Source of the DNA: Amaricoccus sp.
GTDB taxonomy: Bacteria > Pseudomonadota > Alphaproteobacteria > Rhodobacterales > Rhodobacteraceae
Assembly (NCBI RefSeq): GCF_017995835.1
Contig: NZ_JAGOID010000013.1
Coordinates: 1-47,151, forward strand
Reading direction: 5' to 3'
Length of the DNA stretch: 47,151 nt
Below, piece after piece: positions 25,172 to 36,267 of this stretch. The translations under genes and the position numbers were made by a program. Positions within the stretch are counted from its first letter, which is position 1. Each line of letters opens with the position of its first letter. A model generated the notes under the pieces. That model was not told the origin of the DNA, made no database searches, and worked only from the letters and a program-made list of their open reading frames with translations.

Positions 25172-26875
25172 ATGCCAGCTACGGCAACCATGGAAGACTT
25201 CGAGGCTCTGCTCAACGAGAGCTACGAGCTGGAGACCCCCGACGAGGGCACCGTCGTCAAGGGCACGGTCCTCGCCATCGAGGCGGGCCAGGCCATCATC
25301 GACATCGGCTACAAGATGGAAGGCCGCGTCGATCTGAAGGAATTCACCCCTCCCGGCAAGTCGCCCGAGATCAAGGTCGGCGACGTCGTGGAGGTCTATC
25401 TCGATCGCGTCGAGAACGCCCGCGGCGAGGCCGTGCTCAGCCGCGAGAAGGCCCGCCGCGAGGAAGCGTGGGACCGCCTGGAGAAGGCCTACGCCAAGGA
25501 GGAGCGCGTCGAGGGCGCGATCTTCGGCCGGGTCAAGGGCGGCTTCACCGTCGATCTCGGCGGCGCCGTGGCCTTCCTGCCGGGCAGCCAGGTCGACGTG
25601 CGCCCGGTGCGCGACGCCGGGCCGCTGATGCACATGCCGCAGCCCTTCCAGATCCTGAAGATGGATCGCCGCCGCGGCAACATCGTCGTCTCGCGCCGCG
25701 CCGTGCTCGAGGAGAGCCGGGCCGAGCAGCGCGCCGAGATCGTGGCGCGGCTGGCCGAGGGCGACGTCATCGACGGCGTGGTCAAGAACATCACCGAGTA
25801 CGGCGCCTTCGTCGACCTCGGCGGCGTCGACGGCCTGCTGCACGTCACCGACATGGCCTGGCGGCGCGTCAACCACCCGAGCGAGATCCTCGGGATCGGC
25901 GAGACCGTCAAGGTCCAGGTCATCAAGATCAACAAGGAGACGCAGCGCATCAGCCTCGGCATGAAGCAGCTGCAGGCGGACCCGTGGGACACCGTCGAGG
26001 CGAAGTTCGCGATCGGGTCCAAGCACCTCGGCCGCGTCACCAACATCACCGACTACGGCGCCTTCGTGGAGCTGGAGCCGGGGATCGAGGGCCTCGTGCA
26101 CGTCTCCGAGATGTCCTGGACCAAGAAGAACGTCCATCCGGGCAAGATCGTCTCCACCTCCCAGGAGGTCGAGGTCATCGTGCTCGAGATCGACGGGCAG
26201 AAGCGGCGCGTGTCGCTGGGCCTGAAGCAGACCCAGGGCAACCCGTGGGAGAACTTCGCCCGGACCCACCCGAACGGCACGCAGGTCGAGGGCGAGGTGA
26301 AGAACATCACCGAGTTCGGCCTGTTCGTCGGCCTCGACGGCGACATCGACGGCATGGTCCACCTCAGCGACATCGACTGGAACCGTCCGGGCGAGCAGGC
26401 CATCCAGGATTTCCGCAAGGGCGACGTCGTCACGGCGGTGGTCACCGACGTCGACGTGGAGAAGGAGCGCATCTCGCTCTCGATCAAGGCGGTCGGCGGC
26501 GATCCCTTCGCCGAGGCGATCGGTGGCGTGAAGCGGGGCGACATCGTCACCGTGACTGTCACCTCGATCGAGGACGGCGGGATCGAGGTCGAGTACGACG
26601 GGATGAAGTCGTTCATCCGCCGCTCGGACCTGTCGCGCGACCGTTCGGAACAACGCCCGGAGCGGTTCACCAGGGGCGACCACGTCGACGCGCGGGTGAC
26701 CAACATCGACACGAAGACGCGCAAGCTCGGCCTGTCGATCAAGGCGCGCGAGATCGCCGAGGAGAAGGAGGCGGTGGAGCAGTACGGCTCGTCCGACAGC
26801 GGCGCCTCGCTCGGCGACATCCTCGGCGCGGCGCTCCGCCGCGGCCAGGACAAGAACGAGAAGGACGACGCCTGA
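25172..26875 (+). CDS. rpsA: 30S ribosomal protein S1
   Basis: A 567-residue protein with six S1 (OB-fold) repeats that recruits mRNA to the 30S subunit. Repeats are recognised by VVKGTVLAIEAGQAIIDIGYK, VDGAIFGRV-like starts and the repeated ITEYGAFVDLGGVDGLLHVTDM, ITDYGAFVELEPGIEGLVHVSE and ITEFGLFVGLDGDIDGMVHL in the middle domains, the best-conserved RNA-binding ones. ATG 25172 has AGGAG seven bases upstream; an open extension to 24599 shadows cmk. sppA begins 4 bp after the stop. Confidence 0.97.
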   Translation: MPATATMEDFEALLNESYELETPDEGTVVKGTVLAIEAGQAIIDIGYKMEGRVDLKEFTPPGKSPEIKVGDVVEVYLDRVENARGEAVLSREKARREEAWDRLEKAYAKEERVEGAIFGRVKGGFTVDLGGAVAFLPGSQVDVRPVRDAGPLMHMPQPFQILKMDRRRGNIVVSRRAVLEESRAEQRAEIVARLAEGDVIDGVVKNITEYGAFVDLGGVDGLLHVTDMAWRRVNHPSEILGIGETVKVQVIKINKETQRISLGMKQLQADPWDTVEAKFAIGSKHLGRVTNITDYGAFVELEPGIEGLVHVSEMSWTKKNVHPGKIVSTSQEVEVIVLEIDGQKRRVSLGLKQTQGNPWENFARTHPNGTQVEGEVKNITEFGLFVGLDGDIDGMVHLSDIDWNRPGEQAIQDFRKGDVVTAVVTDVDVEKERISLSIKAVGGDPFAEAIGGVKRGDIVTVTVTSIEDGGIEVEYDGMKSFIRRSDLSRDRSEQRPERFTRGDHVDARVTNIDTKTRKLGLSIKAREIAEEKEAVEQYGSSDSGASLGDILGAALRRGQDKNEKDDA

Positions 26876-26879
26876 GCGG

Positions 26880-27791
26880 ATGGACGCGCTCGAACGCGAC
26901 TTCTACGAGGAGCGGCGCCGCAAGTGGCGCCGCTCCGCGTTCTGGCGGGGGTTTCTCGTCGCGGCGGCGCTCGCCGTCGTCGTGGGACTGTTCGCCTCGG
27001 GCGACGGAGATTCCTTCACGGAGCACGTCGCCCGCTTCGACGTCTCCGGCGTCATTTCCGACGATGCGAAGCGTGGCGTCCTTCTGAGCGAGCTGGCGAA
27101 GGACGAGAAGGTGCGCGCGCTGATCCTGCGCATCAACTCGCCGGGGGGCACGACAGCGGGGGCCGAGGCGCTGTTCGCGAGCCTGCGCGCGGTCGCCGCG
27201 CAGAAGCCTGTCGTGGCGGTGATGAGCGAGGTGGCCGCTTCCGGCGGCTATGTCGCGGCGCTCGCCGCCGACCACCTGATCGCGCGGGGCAACACCCTGA
27301 CCGGCTCGATCGGCGTCATCCTGGAGTATCCCGACCTCACCGGCGTGATGGCGCGGCTCGGCGTCGGGCTCGAGACCGTGCGTTCCTCGCCGCTCAAGGC
27401 GGAGCCGTCGCCCTTCCGCCCGACCAGCCCGGCCGCGCGCGCCATCGACGAGGCGCTGGTCGCCGACAGCTACGGCTGGTTCCGGGGCCTCGTCGGCGAG
27501 CGGCGCGGGCTCGACGGGGCGGCGCTCGACCGGGTGGCCAACGGGCAGGTCTTCACCGGCCGGCTCGCGCTGGACGCGGGGCTCGTCGACGAACTCGGCG
27601 GCGAGACGGAGGCGGTCGCCTGGCTCGAATCGCGCGAGCCCGCGCTCGCGGACCTTCCGGTCCGCGACTGGGAGGTGGAAAGCGATAGGGGCCTGATCGG
27701 CTCGATCCTCGGCTTCTCGACCCCAAGCGGCGGAATTCTCGGGGAAATATCGCGCCTGACCGGCCCCAAGCTCTATTCCATCGGGCCCTGA
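26880..27791 (+). CDS. sppA: Signal peptide peptidase SppA (short form)
   Basis: A 303-residue membrane-anchored serine protease that degrades cleaved signal peptides. A cytoplasmic basic N-terminus is followed by one membrane segment at about residues 21-40. The peptidase S49 domain has NSPGGTTAGAE, the catalytic Ser121 in VAASGGYVAA and the catalytic Lys173 in SSPLKAEP. Length matches the single-domain bacterial form, not the 600-residue E. coli enzyme. It starts 4 bp after rpsA and ihfB follows after 51 bp, so it belongs to the same transcription unit. Confidence 0.93.
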   Translation: MDALERDFYEERRRKWRRSAFWRGFLVAAALAVVVGLFASGDGDSFTEHVARFDVSGVISDDAKRGVLLSELAKDEKVRALILRINSPGGTTAGAEALFASLRAVAAQKPVVAVMSEVAASGGYVAALAADHLIARGNTLTGSIGVILEYPDLTGVMARLGVGLETVRSSPLKAEPSPFRPTSPAARAIDEALVADSYGWFRGLVGERRGLDGAALDRVANGQVFTGRLALDAGLVDELGGETEAVAWLESREPALADLPVRDWEVESDRGLIGSILGFSTPSGGILGEISRLTGPKLYSIGP

Positions 27792-27842
27792 TTCCTGCCA
27801 CTATGCGTCCGGGACGGTCCGGGAGCGCAGGCGGGTGGCAGA

Positions 27843-28124
27843 ATGATCAAGTCCGAGCTCATCCAGAAGATCGCCGAGGAGAATCCCCACCTGTTCCAGC
27901 GCGACGTCGAGCGGATCGTGGCGACGGTCTTCGAGGAGATCATCGAGGCGATGGCCGCCGGGCACCGGGTGGAGCTGCGCGGCTTCGGGGCCTTCTCGGT
28001 CAAGAAGCGCGACGGGCGCACCGGGCGCAACCCGCGCACCGGCGACAGCGTCGAGGTCGAGGAGAAGTACGTGCCCTTCTTCAAGACCGGCAAACTCTTG
28101 CGCGACCGGCTGAACCAGGGCTAG
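27843..28124 (+). CDS. ihfB: Integration host factor subunit beta
   Basis: A 93-residue DNA-bending protein of the HU/IHF family. [17 protein letters not shown] is the IHF-beta type N-terminus, [20 protein letters not shown] leads into the DNA-intercalating arm [20 protein letters not shown]. It forms a heterodimer with IHF-alpha, encoded elsewhere. Position downstream of rpsA matches the order in related bacteria and E. coli (rpsA-ihfB). Confidence 0.96.
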   Translation: MIKSELIQKIAEENPHLFQRDVERIVATVFEEIIEAMAAGHRVELRGFGAFSVKKRDGRTGRNPRTGDSVEVEEKYVPFFKTGKLLRDRLNQG

Positions 28125-28152
28125 GACGGCCGGGTCGCCCAGCGGAGGCCCC

Positions 28153-28491
28153 ATGCGGACCATCAAGCTCATCCTTCTCGTCGTGATCCTGGCGGTGATC
28201 GTGATTCTCGCGCTCGCCAACCGTGGCCCGGTGACGCTGAACCTGCTGCCCGCGGGCATGTCGAGCATCGCCGACCGCTCGATCGAGCTGCCGCTCTACG
28301 TCGTGGGCGTGGTCTCGGTGCTGGTGGGGATGGTTCTCGGCTACATCCTCGAATGGCTGCGCGAGCACAAGCATCGCCGTCTCGCCTCGGCGAAGAGTCG
28401 CGAGGCGGCGTCGCTCAACCGCGAGGTCGGCCGGCTCCGCAAGGAAGCGAGCAAGGGCGAGGACGAGATCCTGGCGCTCCTGCGCAACTGA
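28153..28491 (+). CDS. LapA-domain membrane protein (DUF1049)
   Basis: A 112-residue inner-membrane protein. Two hydrophobic segments (about residues 5-22 and 46-66) flank the family motif ALANRGPVTLNLLP. The C-terminal third is highly charged and likely coiled coil (REHKHRRLASAKSREAASL). Family members are linked to lipopolysaccharide assembly in E. coli, but the role in this lineage is not established. It lies between ihfB and trpF with short gaps, so it is cotranscribed. Confidence 0.88.
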   Translation: MRTIKLILLVVILAVIVILALANRGPVTLNLLPAGMSSIADRSIELPLYVVGVVSVLVGMVLGYILEWLREHKHRRLASAKSREAASLNREVGRLRKEASKGEDEILALLRN

Positions 28492-28501
28492 AGGCGCCGT
28501 C

Positions 28502-29149
28502 ATGCAAGTGAAGATCTGCGGGCTGCGGAGCCGGGGCGACCTCGCCGCGGCCGCGGAGGCCGGCGCGACCTGGGGCGGGCTGGTGTTCTACCCGCCGTCG
28601 CCGCGGCACGTCTCGCTCGCCGACGCGCGCTGGATCGCCGCGGGCCGGCCCGAGGGGCTGCAACTCGTGGCGCTGACGGTCGACGCGACCGACGCCGAGA
28701 TCGAGGCGATCCTGGAGGCGCTGCCGGTCGACATGCTCCAGCTCCACGGCGCGGAGAGCCCGGAACGGGTGGCGGAGGTGCGCGCGCGGTTCGGCCTGCC
28801 GGTGATGAAGGCGGTCGGCGTGGCGGAGGAGGGCGACCTCGACGGGCTCGCGGCCTACGCCGAGGTGGTCGACATGGTCCTGGTCGACGCCCGCCCGCCC
28901 GAGGGCGCGGAGCTTCCCGGCGGCAACGGGGTGGCCTTCGACTGGCGGCTGATCCGCGACATGGAATGGCCCGCCCCCTGGGTGCTGGCGGGCGGGCTGA
29001 CGCCCGAGAACGTCGCCGATGCGATCCGCCTGACCGGCGCGGAGCGGGTGGACGTCTCCTCCGGCGTGGAGAAGGCGCGCGGCATCAAGGACCGGGCGCG
29101 GATGGAGGCCTTCGTGCGGGCCGCGCTCGCGGCCGGCGAGGGCGCCTGA
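28502..29149 (+). CDS. trpF: Phosphoribosylanthranilate isomerase
   Basis: A 215-residue TIM-barrel enzyme of tryptophan biosynthesis that isomerises N-(5-phosphoribosyl)anthranilate. MQVKICGLRS carries the catalytic Cys6; GLVFYPPSPRHVS, LQLHGAESPE, the catalytic Asp in LVDARPPEG, LAGGLTPENV and DVSSGVE follow in family order. It starts 10 bp after the LapA gene and precedes trpB. Confidence 0.96.
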   Translation: MQVKICGLRSRGDLAAAAEAGATWGGLVFYPPSPRHVSLADARWIAAGRPEGLQLVALTVDATDAEIEAILEALPVDMLQLHGAESPERVAEVRARFGLPVMKAVGVAEEGDLDGLAAYAEVVDMVLVDARPPEGAELPGGNGVAFDWRLIRDMEWPAPWVLAGGLTPENVADAIRLTGAERVDVSSGVEKARGIKDRARMEAFVRAALAAGEGA

Positions 29150-29242
29150 GCGCGCCGGCGCGGGCGACGCGAAAGGTGCGCGGGGCGGTCGACGGCGGCC
29201 GGGCCGCGCGCTAAGGAGGGCGCGATCCGAGGAGCCCGACCC

Positions 29243-30463
29243 GTGACCATCACAGAGCCCAATTCCTTCCGCACCGGCCCGGACGAGCGCGGCCGCTTCG
29301 GCGATTTCGGCGGCCGCTTCGTCTCCGAGACGCTGATGCCGCTGATCCTCGACCTCGAGGCGGAATACGAGAAGGCGAAGACCGACGCCGCCTTCCAGGC
29401 CGAGATGGACGACCTCTGGACGCACTATGTCGGCCGGCCGTCGCCGCTCTATTTCGCGCCGCGGCTGACCGAGCGGCTCGGCGGCGCGAAGGTCTACTTC
29501 AAGCGCGACGAGCTGAACCACACCGGCGCCCACAAGATCAACAACGTCCTGGGCCAGATCCTGCTCGCCCGGCGCATGGGCAAGACCCGGATCATCGCCG
29601 AGACCGGCGCCGGGCAGCACGGGGTGGCGACGGCGACGGTCTGCGCGAAGTTCGGGCTGGAGTGCATCGTCTTCATGGGCGCGACCGACGTGGAGCGCCA
29701 GAAGCCGAACGTGTTCCGGATGCGGCTCCTCGGCGCCGAGGTCCGCCCGGTGACGGCGGGGCGCGGCACGCTCAAGGACGCGATGAACGAGGCGCTGCGC
29801 GACTGGGTGACCAACGTGCGCGACACGTTCTACTGCATCGGCACGGTGGCGGGGCCGCATCCCTATCCGGCGATGGTGCGCGACTTCCAGTCGATCATCG
29901 GCAGGGAGACGCGCGAGCAGATGCTGGCGCAGGAGGGTCGGCTGCCGGACGTTCTCGTCGCCTGCATCGGCGGCGGCTCGAACGCCATGGGGCTGTTCCA
30001 CCCCTTCCTCGACGACAAGGGCGTGCGGATCGTCGGCGTCGAGGCCGGCGGGCACGGCGTCGACGAGCGGATGGAGCACGCGGCGAGCCTGACGGGCGGG
30101 CGGCCGGGCGTTCTGCACGGCAACCGGACCTATCTGTTGCAGGACGCGGACGGGCAGATCATCGAGGGCCATTCGATCTCGGCCGGGCTCGACTATCCGG
30201 GGATCGGTCCCGAGCACTCCTGGCTGCATGACATGGGGCGGGTCGAGTACGTGAGCGTCACCGACGCCGAGGCGCTCGAGGCGTTCAAGCTCTCCTGCGA
30301 GACCGAGGGCATCATCCCGGCGCTCGAACCCGCGCACGCGCTCGCGCATGTCGCCAAGCTCGCGCCGACGCTCTCGCCCGAGACGCTTCTGGTGATGAAC
30401 ATGTGCGGCCGGGGCGACAAGGACATCTTTACCGTCGCCGAGGCGCTCGGCTCGGCGATCTGA
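29243..30463 (+). CDS. trpB: Tryptophan synthase beta chain
   Basis: A 406-residue PLP enzyme that joins indole and serine. The PLP-binding Lys98 lies in [27 protein letters not shown] is the substrate loop, and GGGSNAMG binds the cofactor phosphate. The start is GTG 29243 with CGAGGAGC upstream. trpA does not follow; instead a 418-bp gene-free stretch does, so trpA is elsewhere or further away. Confidence 0.97.
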   Translation: MTITEPNSFRTGPDERGRFGDFGGRFVSETLMPLILDLEAEYEKAKTDAAFQAEMDDLWTHYVGRPSPLYFAPRLTERLGGAKVYFKRDELNHTGAHKINNVLGQILLARRMGKTRIIAETGAGQHGVATATVCAKFGLECIVFMGATDVERQKPNVFRMRLLGAEVRPVTAGRGTLKDAMNEALRDWVTNVRDTFYCIGTVAGPHPYPAMVRDFQSIIGRETREQMLAQEGRLPDVLVACIGGGSNAMGLFHPFLDDKGVRIVGVEAGGHGVDERMEHAASLTGGRPGVLHGNRTYLLQDADGQIIEGHSISAGLDYPGIGPEHSWLHDMGRVEYVSVTDAEALEAFKLSCETEGIIPALEPAHALAHVAKLAPTLSPETLLVMNMCGRGDKDIFTVAEALGSAI

Positions 30464-30881
30464 GGCGTCGCGCCGGTTGACCGGTTGATCGCCGATATCC
30501 CCGCCGATTTCGACCGTTGGCGAAATCGGCACGCGACTGCCCTTCCGGGGGCCGGCGCGTTCCGCGCCAGCCAGGGCAGCCGTGCGCCGATGGGAGGTCC
30601 GGAGATATGGGATGGCCCCTCGGCCCGCGCTTGCGGCGCGTGCCGACCGGATCGCGCGGCGCGCCACCGGCGCCCCGCAAGATGCGATCCGGGGAGAAAT
30701 CGGATGGGCGCAGCCGGGGCTGCGCGGAGCTGGCCATGCCGATGGCATGGTTTGTCTTCGCGGACATCGGCCGCTCCGGCGGTCGCGCCCCGCTTCGGAA
30801 GTGCGGGACCGTGGCCGCGGGGCGTGCTGGAAATCGCCGGGGCGCACAACTAGGATGCGCTCGCGTCCTCGTGGAGTTCCC
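30464..30881 (+). other. 418-bp gene-free region between trpB and the ABC importer
   Basis: No supported gene here. It holds a perfect 10-bp inverted repeat at 30503-30530, a GGCGCG/CGCGCC hairpin at 30554-30568 and a CCATGCC/GGCATGG palindrome further on. GGAG nine bases before the GTG at 30882 is the ribosome binding site of the next gene. An open frame runs through most of it in the permease frame but has no start with a good site. This stretch should contain the trpB terminator and the importer promoter. Confidence 0.5.
30503..30530 (+). terminator. Perfect inverted repeat downstream of trpB
   Basis: GCCGATTTCG and CGAAATCGGC form a perfect 10-bp stem with an 8-nt loop, 40 bp past the trpB stop. 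There is no T-run; it may be a terminator or an operator for the downstream importer. Confidence 0.45.
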
Positions 30882-31829
30882 GTGCTCGGCTATGTCGCCA
30901 ATCGCCTTGCGTCGCTCGTCGCGAGCCTCGTCGTCGCAAGCGTCGTGGTGTTCGCGGCCATCGAGGTCGTGCCGGGAGATCCGGCGTCCTACATGCTCGG
31001 CATGAACGCGACGCCGGAGGCGGTGGCGGCGCTCAGGGCCGAGCTCGGGCTCGACGCCGGCCCGCTCGCCCGCTACCTCGGCTGGGTCGGGGGAATGCTG
31101 ACGGGGGATTTCGGGGTCTCCTACACCTATCGGACGCCGGTCTCGGGGATGGTGGCCGACCGGTTGCAGGTGTCGCTGCCGCTCGCGCTCTATGCGCTGG
31201 CGCTGTCCACGGCTATCGCGTTCCCGGTCGGCATCTGGGCGGCGGCGCGGCGCGGGACGGCGGTAGACGCCGGGGTGATGGGCGCGACGCAGCTCGGCGT
31301 GGCGGTGCCGAACTTCTGGTTCGCCATGCTGCTGGTGCTGGTCTTCGCGGTCAACCTGCGCTGGTTCTCCGCAGGCGGCTTCCCCGGATGGAACGCGGGG
31401 GTCTGGCCGGCGCTGAAGGCGCTGACGCTGCCGGCGATCGCGCTGGCGCTGCCGCAGGCCTCGATCCTCGCGCGGGTGATGCGCTCGTCGCTCCTCGACA
31501 CGCTGGGCGAGGACTTCGTGCGGACGGCGCGGGCCAAGGGGCTGACGCGGGGGCAGGCGTTGCGGCGGCACGCGCTGCGCAATGCGCTGATCCCGGTGCT
31601 GACCATCATCGGGTTGCAGTTCTCGTTCCTGCTCGCGGGGGCGATCATCATCGAGAACGTGTTCTTCCTGCCCGGCCTCGGGCGGCTGGTGTTCCAGGCG
31701 ATCTCTGCGCGCGATCTCGTGGTGGTCGAGAGCGTCGTGATGCTCTTGGTCTTTGCGGTGATCGTCGTGAACTTCGCCGTCGACCTCGCCTATGCCGCCG
31801 TCGATCCGCGGCTGCGGAGGCGGGTCTGA
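30882..31829 (+). CDS. ABC transporter permease, DppB/OppB type
   Basis: A 315-residue inner-membrane permease of the peptide/opine/nickel class. MLGYVANRLASLVASLVVAS leads into the first helix, followed by VPGDPASYMLG, the family loop ARYLGWVGGMLTGDFGVSY, and the EAA loop RTARAKGLTRGQALRRHALRNA near residue 215. I chose the GTG at 30882 with GGAG upstream; the frame is open 300 bp further upstream without a good site. The stop overlaps the next ATG by one base (TGATG). No binding protein gene adjoins. Confidence 0.9.
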   Translation: MLGYVANRLASLVASLVVASVVVFAAIEVVPGDPASYMLGMNATPEAVAALRAELGLDAGPLARYLGWVGGMLTGDFGVSYTYRTPVSGMVADRLQVSLPLALYALALSTAIAFPVGIWAAARRGTAVDAGVMGATQLGVAVPNFWFAMLLVLVFAVNLRWFSAGGFPGWNAGVWPALKALTLPAIALALPQASILARVMRSSLLDTLGEDFVRTARAKGLTRGQALRRHALRNALIPVLTIIGLQFSFLLAGAIIIENVFFLPGLGRLVFQAISARDLVVVESVVMLLVFAVIVVNFAVDLAYAAVDPRLRRRV

Positions 31830-32637
31830 TGCGCAGTCTCTGGATCGGCGGGGCGCTGGCGGGCGCGTTCGCGCTGGCCGCGCTCGTGTCCTTCGTCTGG
31901 ACCCCTTGGGATCCGGCGGCGATCGACATCGCGGCAAAGCTCCGGCCGCCCTCGGCGACGCACTGGCTCGGGGCCGACCATTTCGGGCGCGACGTGTTCT
32001 CGATGATGATGGTGGGCGCCCGGGTGTCGATCGCCGTGGCGCTCGTCGCCGTCGGGATCGGCATGGGCCTCGGCGTGCCGCTCGGCCTCGCGGCGGCTGC
32101 GGCGCGGGGGTCGTTGCTCGACGAGGCGATCATGCGCGGCAATGACCTCGTATTCGCCTTTCCCGCGCTGCTGATCGCCATCATGATCACCGCGGTCTTC
32201 GGGCCGTCGGCGGTGAATGCGATCATCGCCATCGGCATCTTCAACGTGCCGGTGTTCGCCCGGCTGGCGCGGGGCGGGGCGCTGGCGCTGTGGCAGCGCG
32301 AGTTCGTCCTCGCAGCGCGCGTCGCCGGCAAGGGCCGGGCGCGCATCTCGGTCGAGCACGTGCTGCCCAACCTCGCGAGCCTGCTGATCGTGCAGGGCAC
32401 CATCCAGTTCTCGCTCGGCGTGCTGGCGGAGGCAGGGCTCTCCTATGTCGGGCTCGGCGCCCAGCCGCCGACGCCGTCCTGGGGGCGGATGCTGGCCGAG
32501 AGCCAGACGATGATCTCGTTCGCGCCCTGGCTCGCGATCTTTCCCGGCCTCGCGATCGTGCTGACCGTGCTGGGGCTGAACCTCATGGGCGACGGCCTGC
32601 GCGATCTGCTCGACCCGCGCGTGCGGCGGGCGCGCGC

Positions 32638-32641
<4 letters not shown>
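31829..32641 (+). CDS. ABC transporter permease, DppC/OppC type
   Basis: A 270-residue second permease. [19 protein letters not shown] is a membrane segment, then the family motif [21 protein letters not shown], four or five further helices, and the EAA loop [21 protein letters not shown]. It ends [12 protein letters not shown] as typical for DppC. It overlaps the preceding gene by one base and the next by four (ATGA). Confidence 0.92.
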
Positions 32642-34224
<1,583 letters not shown>

Positions 34225-34253
34225 GGACCCGACGGCGCCGTGGCCGGGGTGGG

Positions 34254-34287
34254 GGGCCGGCCCCGTGCGGGACCGGCCCGGAGTTTT
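34254..34287 (+). terminator. Intrinsic terminator of the ABC importer operon
   Basis: GGGCCGG pairs with CCGGCCC, extended by inner G-C pairs, and is followed by GGAGTTTT. It lies 30 bp past the ATPase stop and just before the convergent EF-hand gene end. Confidence 0.65.
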
Positions 34288-34291
34288 CAGG

Positions 34292-34636
34292 TCAGTTCAG
34301 CATCCCGTCGCCGTCGAGGTCGGCGGCGCCGAAATCGGCAAGGATCTGCGTATCGTACTCCACGCGGGAGACGAAGCCATCGTGGTCGGCGTCCATCTCC
34401 TGGAACAGCACGACCGGAATCGCCTGCGCCTCGGTCTCGGACAGCTGGTGGTCAACGTCGCCGTCGAGCAGGATGAAGACGTTGGACCCCATCACCCGGT
34501 ACTCGGTGACGCTGACCTTGCCGTCGCTGTCGAGATCGACGACCGCGAGGTGGTCGGTGGACATCGCCGGCGAGGCGGCATGGGCGGCGCCGGCGCCGAG
34601 GGCGACGAGCGCGGCGAACGCGATCAGGCGGGTCAT
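34292..34636 (-). CDS. Secreted EF-hand calcium-binding protein
   Basis: A 114-residue protein. A signal peptide (MTRLIAFAALVALGAGAAHA, cleavage after residue 20 or 21) precedes four EF-hand-like loops: DLDSDGKVSVTEY at 34, DGDVDHQLSETEA at 58, DADHDGFVSRVEY at 82 and DLDGDGMLN at 106, the last cut short at the C-terminus. It should bind calcium in the periplasm or outside the cell; partner unknown. ATG 34636 is preceded by GAGGGAGATCGCC. It is 11 bp downstream of the small glycine-rich gene, so the two form an operon. Confidence 0.85.
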   Translation of the reverse strand: MTRLIAFAALVALGAGAAHAASPAMSTDHLAVVDLDSDGKVSVTEYRVMGSNVFILLDGDVDHQLSETEAQAIPVVLFQEMDADHDGFVSRVEYDTQILADFGAADLDGDGMLN

Positions 34637-34647
34637 GGCGATCTCCC

Positions 34648-34902
34648 TCACTTGCCCGGGCACTTCATGGCGTGGCCCGCCATGCCGCCGGCGACGCCGC
34701 CCGCGGTCATGAACAGCGACCGGCCAAGGCCGCCGCCGAGAAGGCTGCCGAGCGCAACGCCCGCCACGGCCCCGCCGACCGTCGCGGCCGTGCAAGCCAT
34801 CTCGTGGGTCTTCGACTCGCCGGTCGACTGCGCGCGCGCCGGGGCTGCCCCGAGCGCGATCAGGGCTGCGAGCGCCGCGGCCCCCATCCAGTGGTTTCTC
34901 AT
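34648..34902 (-). CDS. Small secreted glycine-rich protein
   Basis: An 84-residue protein with a signal peptide ending AARA/QS or similar near residue 25 and a glycine-zipper-like hydrophobic stretch GGAVAGVALGSLLGGGLG followed by GGVAGGMAGHAMKCPGK. Two cysteines remain in the mature part. Such sequences often insert in or associate with membranes. ATG 34902 has CGAGGCAG upstream; the frame is open further upstream without the signal peptide start. No function can be assigned. It is cotranscribed with the EF-hand gene. Confidence 0.75.
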   Translation of the reverse strand: MRNHWMGAAALAALIALGAAPARAQSTGESKTHEMACTAATVGGAVAGVALGSLLGGGLGRSLFMTAGGVAGGMAGHAMKCPGK

Positions 34903-35158
34903 CTGCCTCGTCTCCGTGGTCCGCGGCGCGCTGGCCAGCGGCCAGACCCTGCGCCGGGGGCGGTTCTTGGCCCGCCAGCCGGTTGCTCCAGCAAACAAGC
35001 CTCTATCGGGAAGACTTACGTCCCTCGAACCTGATAGTCGTCCGAAATGAATAACTTGCCTGCGAGCGTTAACCTACTGATGCTATCGTGCCGCTGTCAA
35101 GCAAGAACCTCGTTTCGAAGCGCGCACCCAGCCTGCGAGGCAAGCCGGCGTGCGTCGC

Positions 35159-36127
35159 TCATGACGTCGGCGCCATCCAGTCGATGTCAGGGCCGATGGG
35201 AACGATCCCGGTCGGATTGATGTTGCGGTGGCTGCCATAGTAGTGATGCGTGATGTGGTCGAAGGCCACGGTGTCGGCCACGCCGGGATTCTGGTAGAGG
35301 CGCCGCGCGTAGTCCCACAGGTGCGGATGGTCGACGATCCGCCGGCGGTTGCACTTGAAGTGCCCATAATAGACCGGATCGAAGCGGAAGAGCGTAGTGG
35401 CGAGCCGCCAGTCGGCTTCGGTCAGCCGGTCTCCCAGGAGCCAGCGTCGCCCGTCGAGCCGGTCCTCCAGCCAGCCGAGCGTCTCGAAGACGTCTTGCGC
35501 CGCCTCGTCATAGGCGCTCTGGCCGGTGGCGAAGCCGGCGCGGTAGACGCCGTTGTTGACGTTGTCGTAGACGCGGGCGTTGACCGCCTCGATCTCGCCG
35601 CGCAGCGCCTCCGGCCAGTAGTCGTCATGGTTTCCGGTGATGCCGTCGAAGGCCGAGTTGAACATTCGGATGATCTCGGCGGATTCGTTCGAGACGATGC
35701 TCGACGTGGCCTTGTCCCACAGGACCGGGACGGAGACGCGGCCGGAGGCCTTCGGATCGGCGCGCAGGTAGATGTCGCGCAGAAAGGCCGAGCCATGGAG
35801 GCTGTCGCCGGTCGCGCCTGGGAAGTCGGTGGCGAAGGTCCAACCCTCGTCCAGCATCAGCGGGTGGACGACGTCGACGCCGACATGCGGGGCAAGCCCC
35901 TTGATTGCGCGGAAGATCAGCGTCCGGTGCGCCCACGGGCAGGCGAGGGAAACGTATAGATGGTAGCGTCCGCTCTCCGCGGCGAAGCCGCCGCGGCCCG
36001 TGGGCCCGGGCGATCCGTCGGCGGAGATCCAGTTGCGATAGCTGGTCTTCGAGCGCCTGAAGCTGCCGTCGCCGTTGGCGAAGCCGCCCGCGTCGCTCCT
36101 CCACTCTCCGTCGACCAGTTGGCCCAT
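35159..36127 (-). CDS. Glutathionyl-hydroquinone reductase-like GST (YqjG/ECM4 family)
   Basis: A 322-residue omega-class-like glutathione transferase, a family that reduces glutathionyl-hydroquinones with a cysteine nucleophile. The active-site motif is SLACPWAHRTLI with Cys63. Family segments YHLYVSLACPWAHR, SVPVLWDKATSSIVSNES and the C-terminal FRFDPVYYGHFKCNRRRI are present. ATG 36127 has AAAGGA at ribosome-binding distance; an ATG at 36142 would add five residues. It stands alone and is divergent from the small gene at 36268. The physiological substrate is unknown. Confidence 0.92.
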   Translation of the reverse strand: MGQLVDGEWRSDAGGFANGDGSFRRSKTSYRNWISADGSPGPTGRGGFAAESGRYHLYVSLACPWAHRTLIFRAIKGLAPHVGVDVVHPLMLDEGWTFATDFPGATGDSLHGSAFLRDIYLRADPKASGRVSVPVLWDKATSSIVSNESAEIIRMFNSAFDGITGNHDDYWPEALRGEIEAVNARVYDNVNNGVYRAGFATGQSAYDEAAQDVFETLGWLEDRLDGRRWLLGDRLTEADWRLATTLFRFDPVYYGHFKCNRRRIVDHPHLWDYARRLYQNPGVADTVAFDHITHHYYGSHRNINPTGIVPIGPDIDWMAPTS

Positions 36128-36267
36128 GTCATGTCCTTTCATAGCGTCGCTACCCGGAGGCGCGGATCTCCCCCGCTCCGCGATTAACCGCGCCGGCTCG
36201 GAAGCGTTGCCGTTGAAGAGCATTTGCCGTCTCCTGTCCATCGGCGGATGCGACAGGAGGCGGGGCG

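Noticed and set aside
30582-30881. N-terminal extension of the first permease into the trpB spacer
   Set aside because: The added residues are Arg-rich with no family similarity, and GTG 30882 has a good ribosome binding site and the normal N-terminus.
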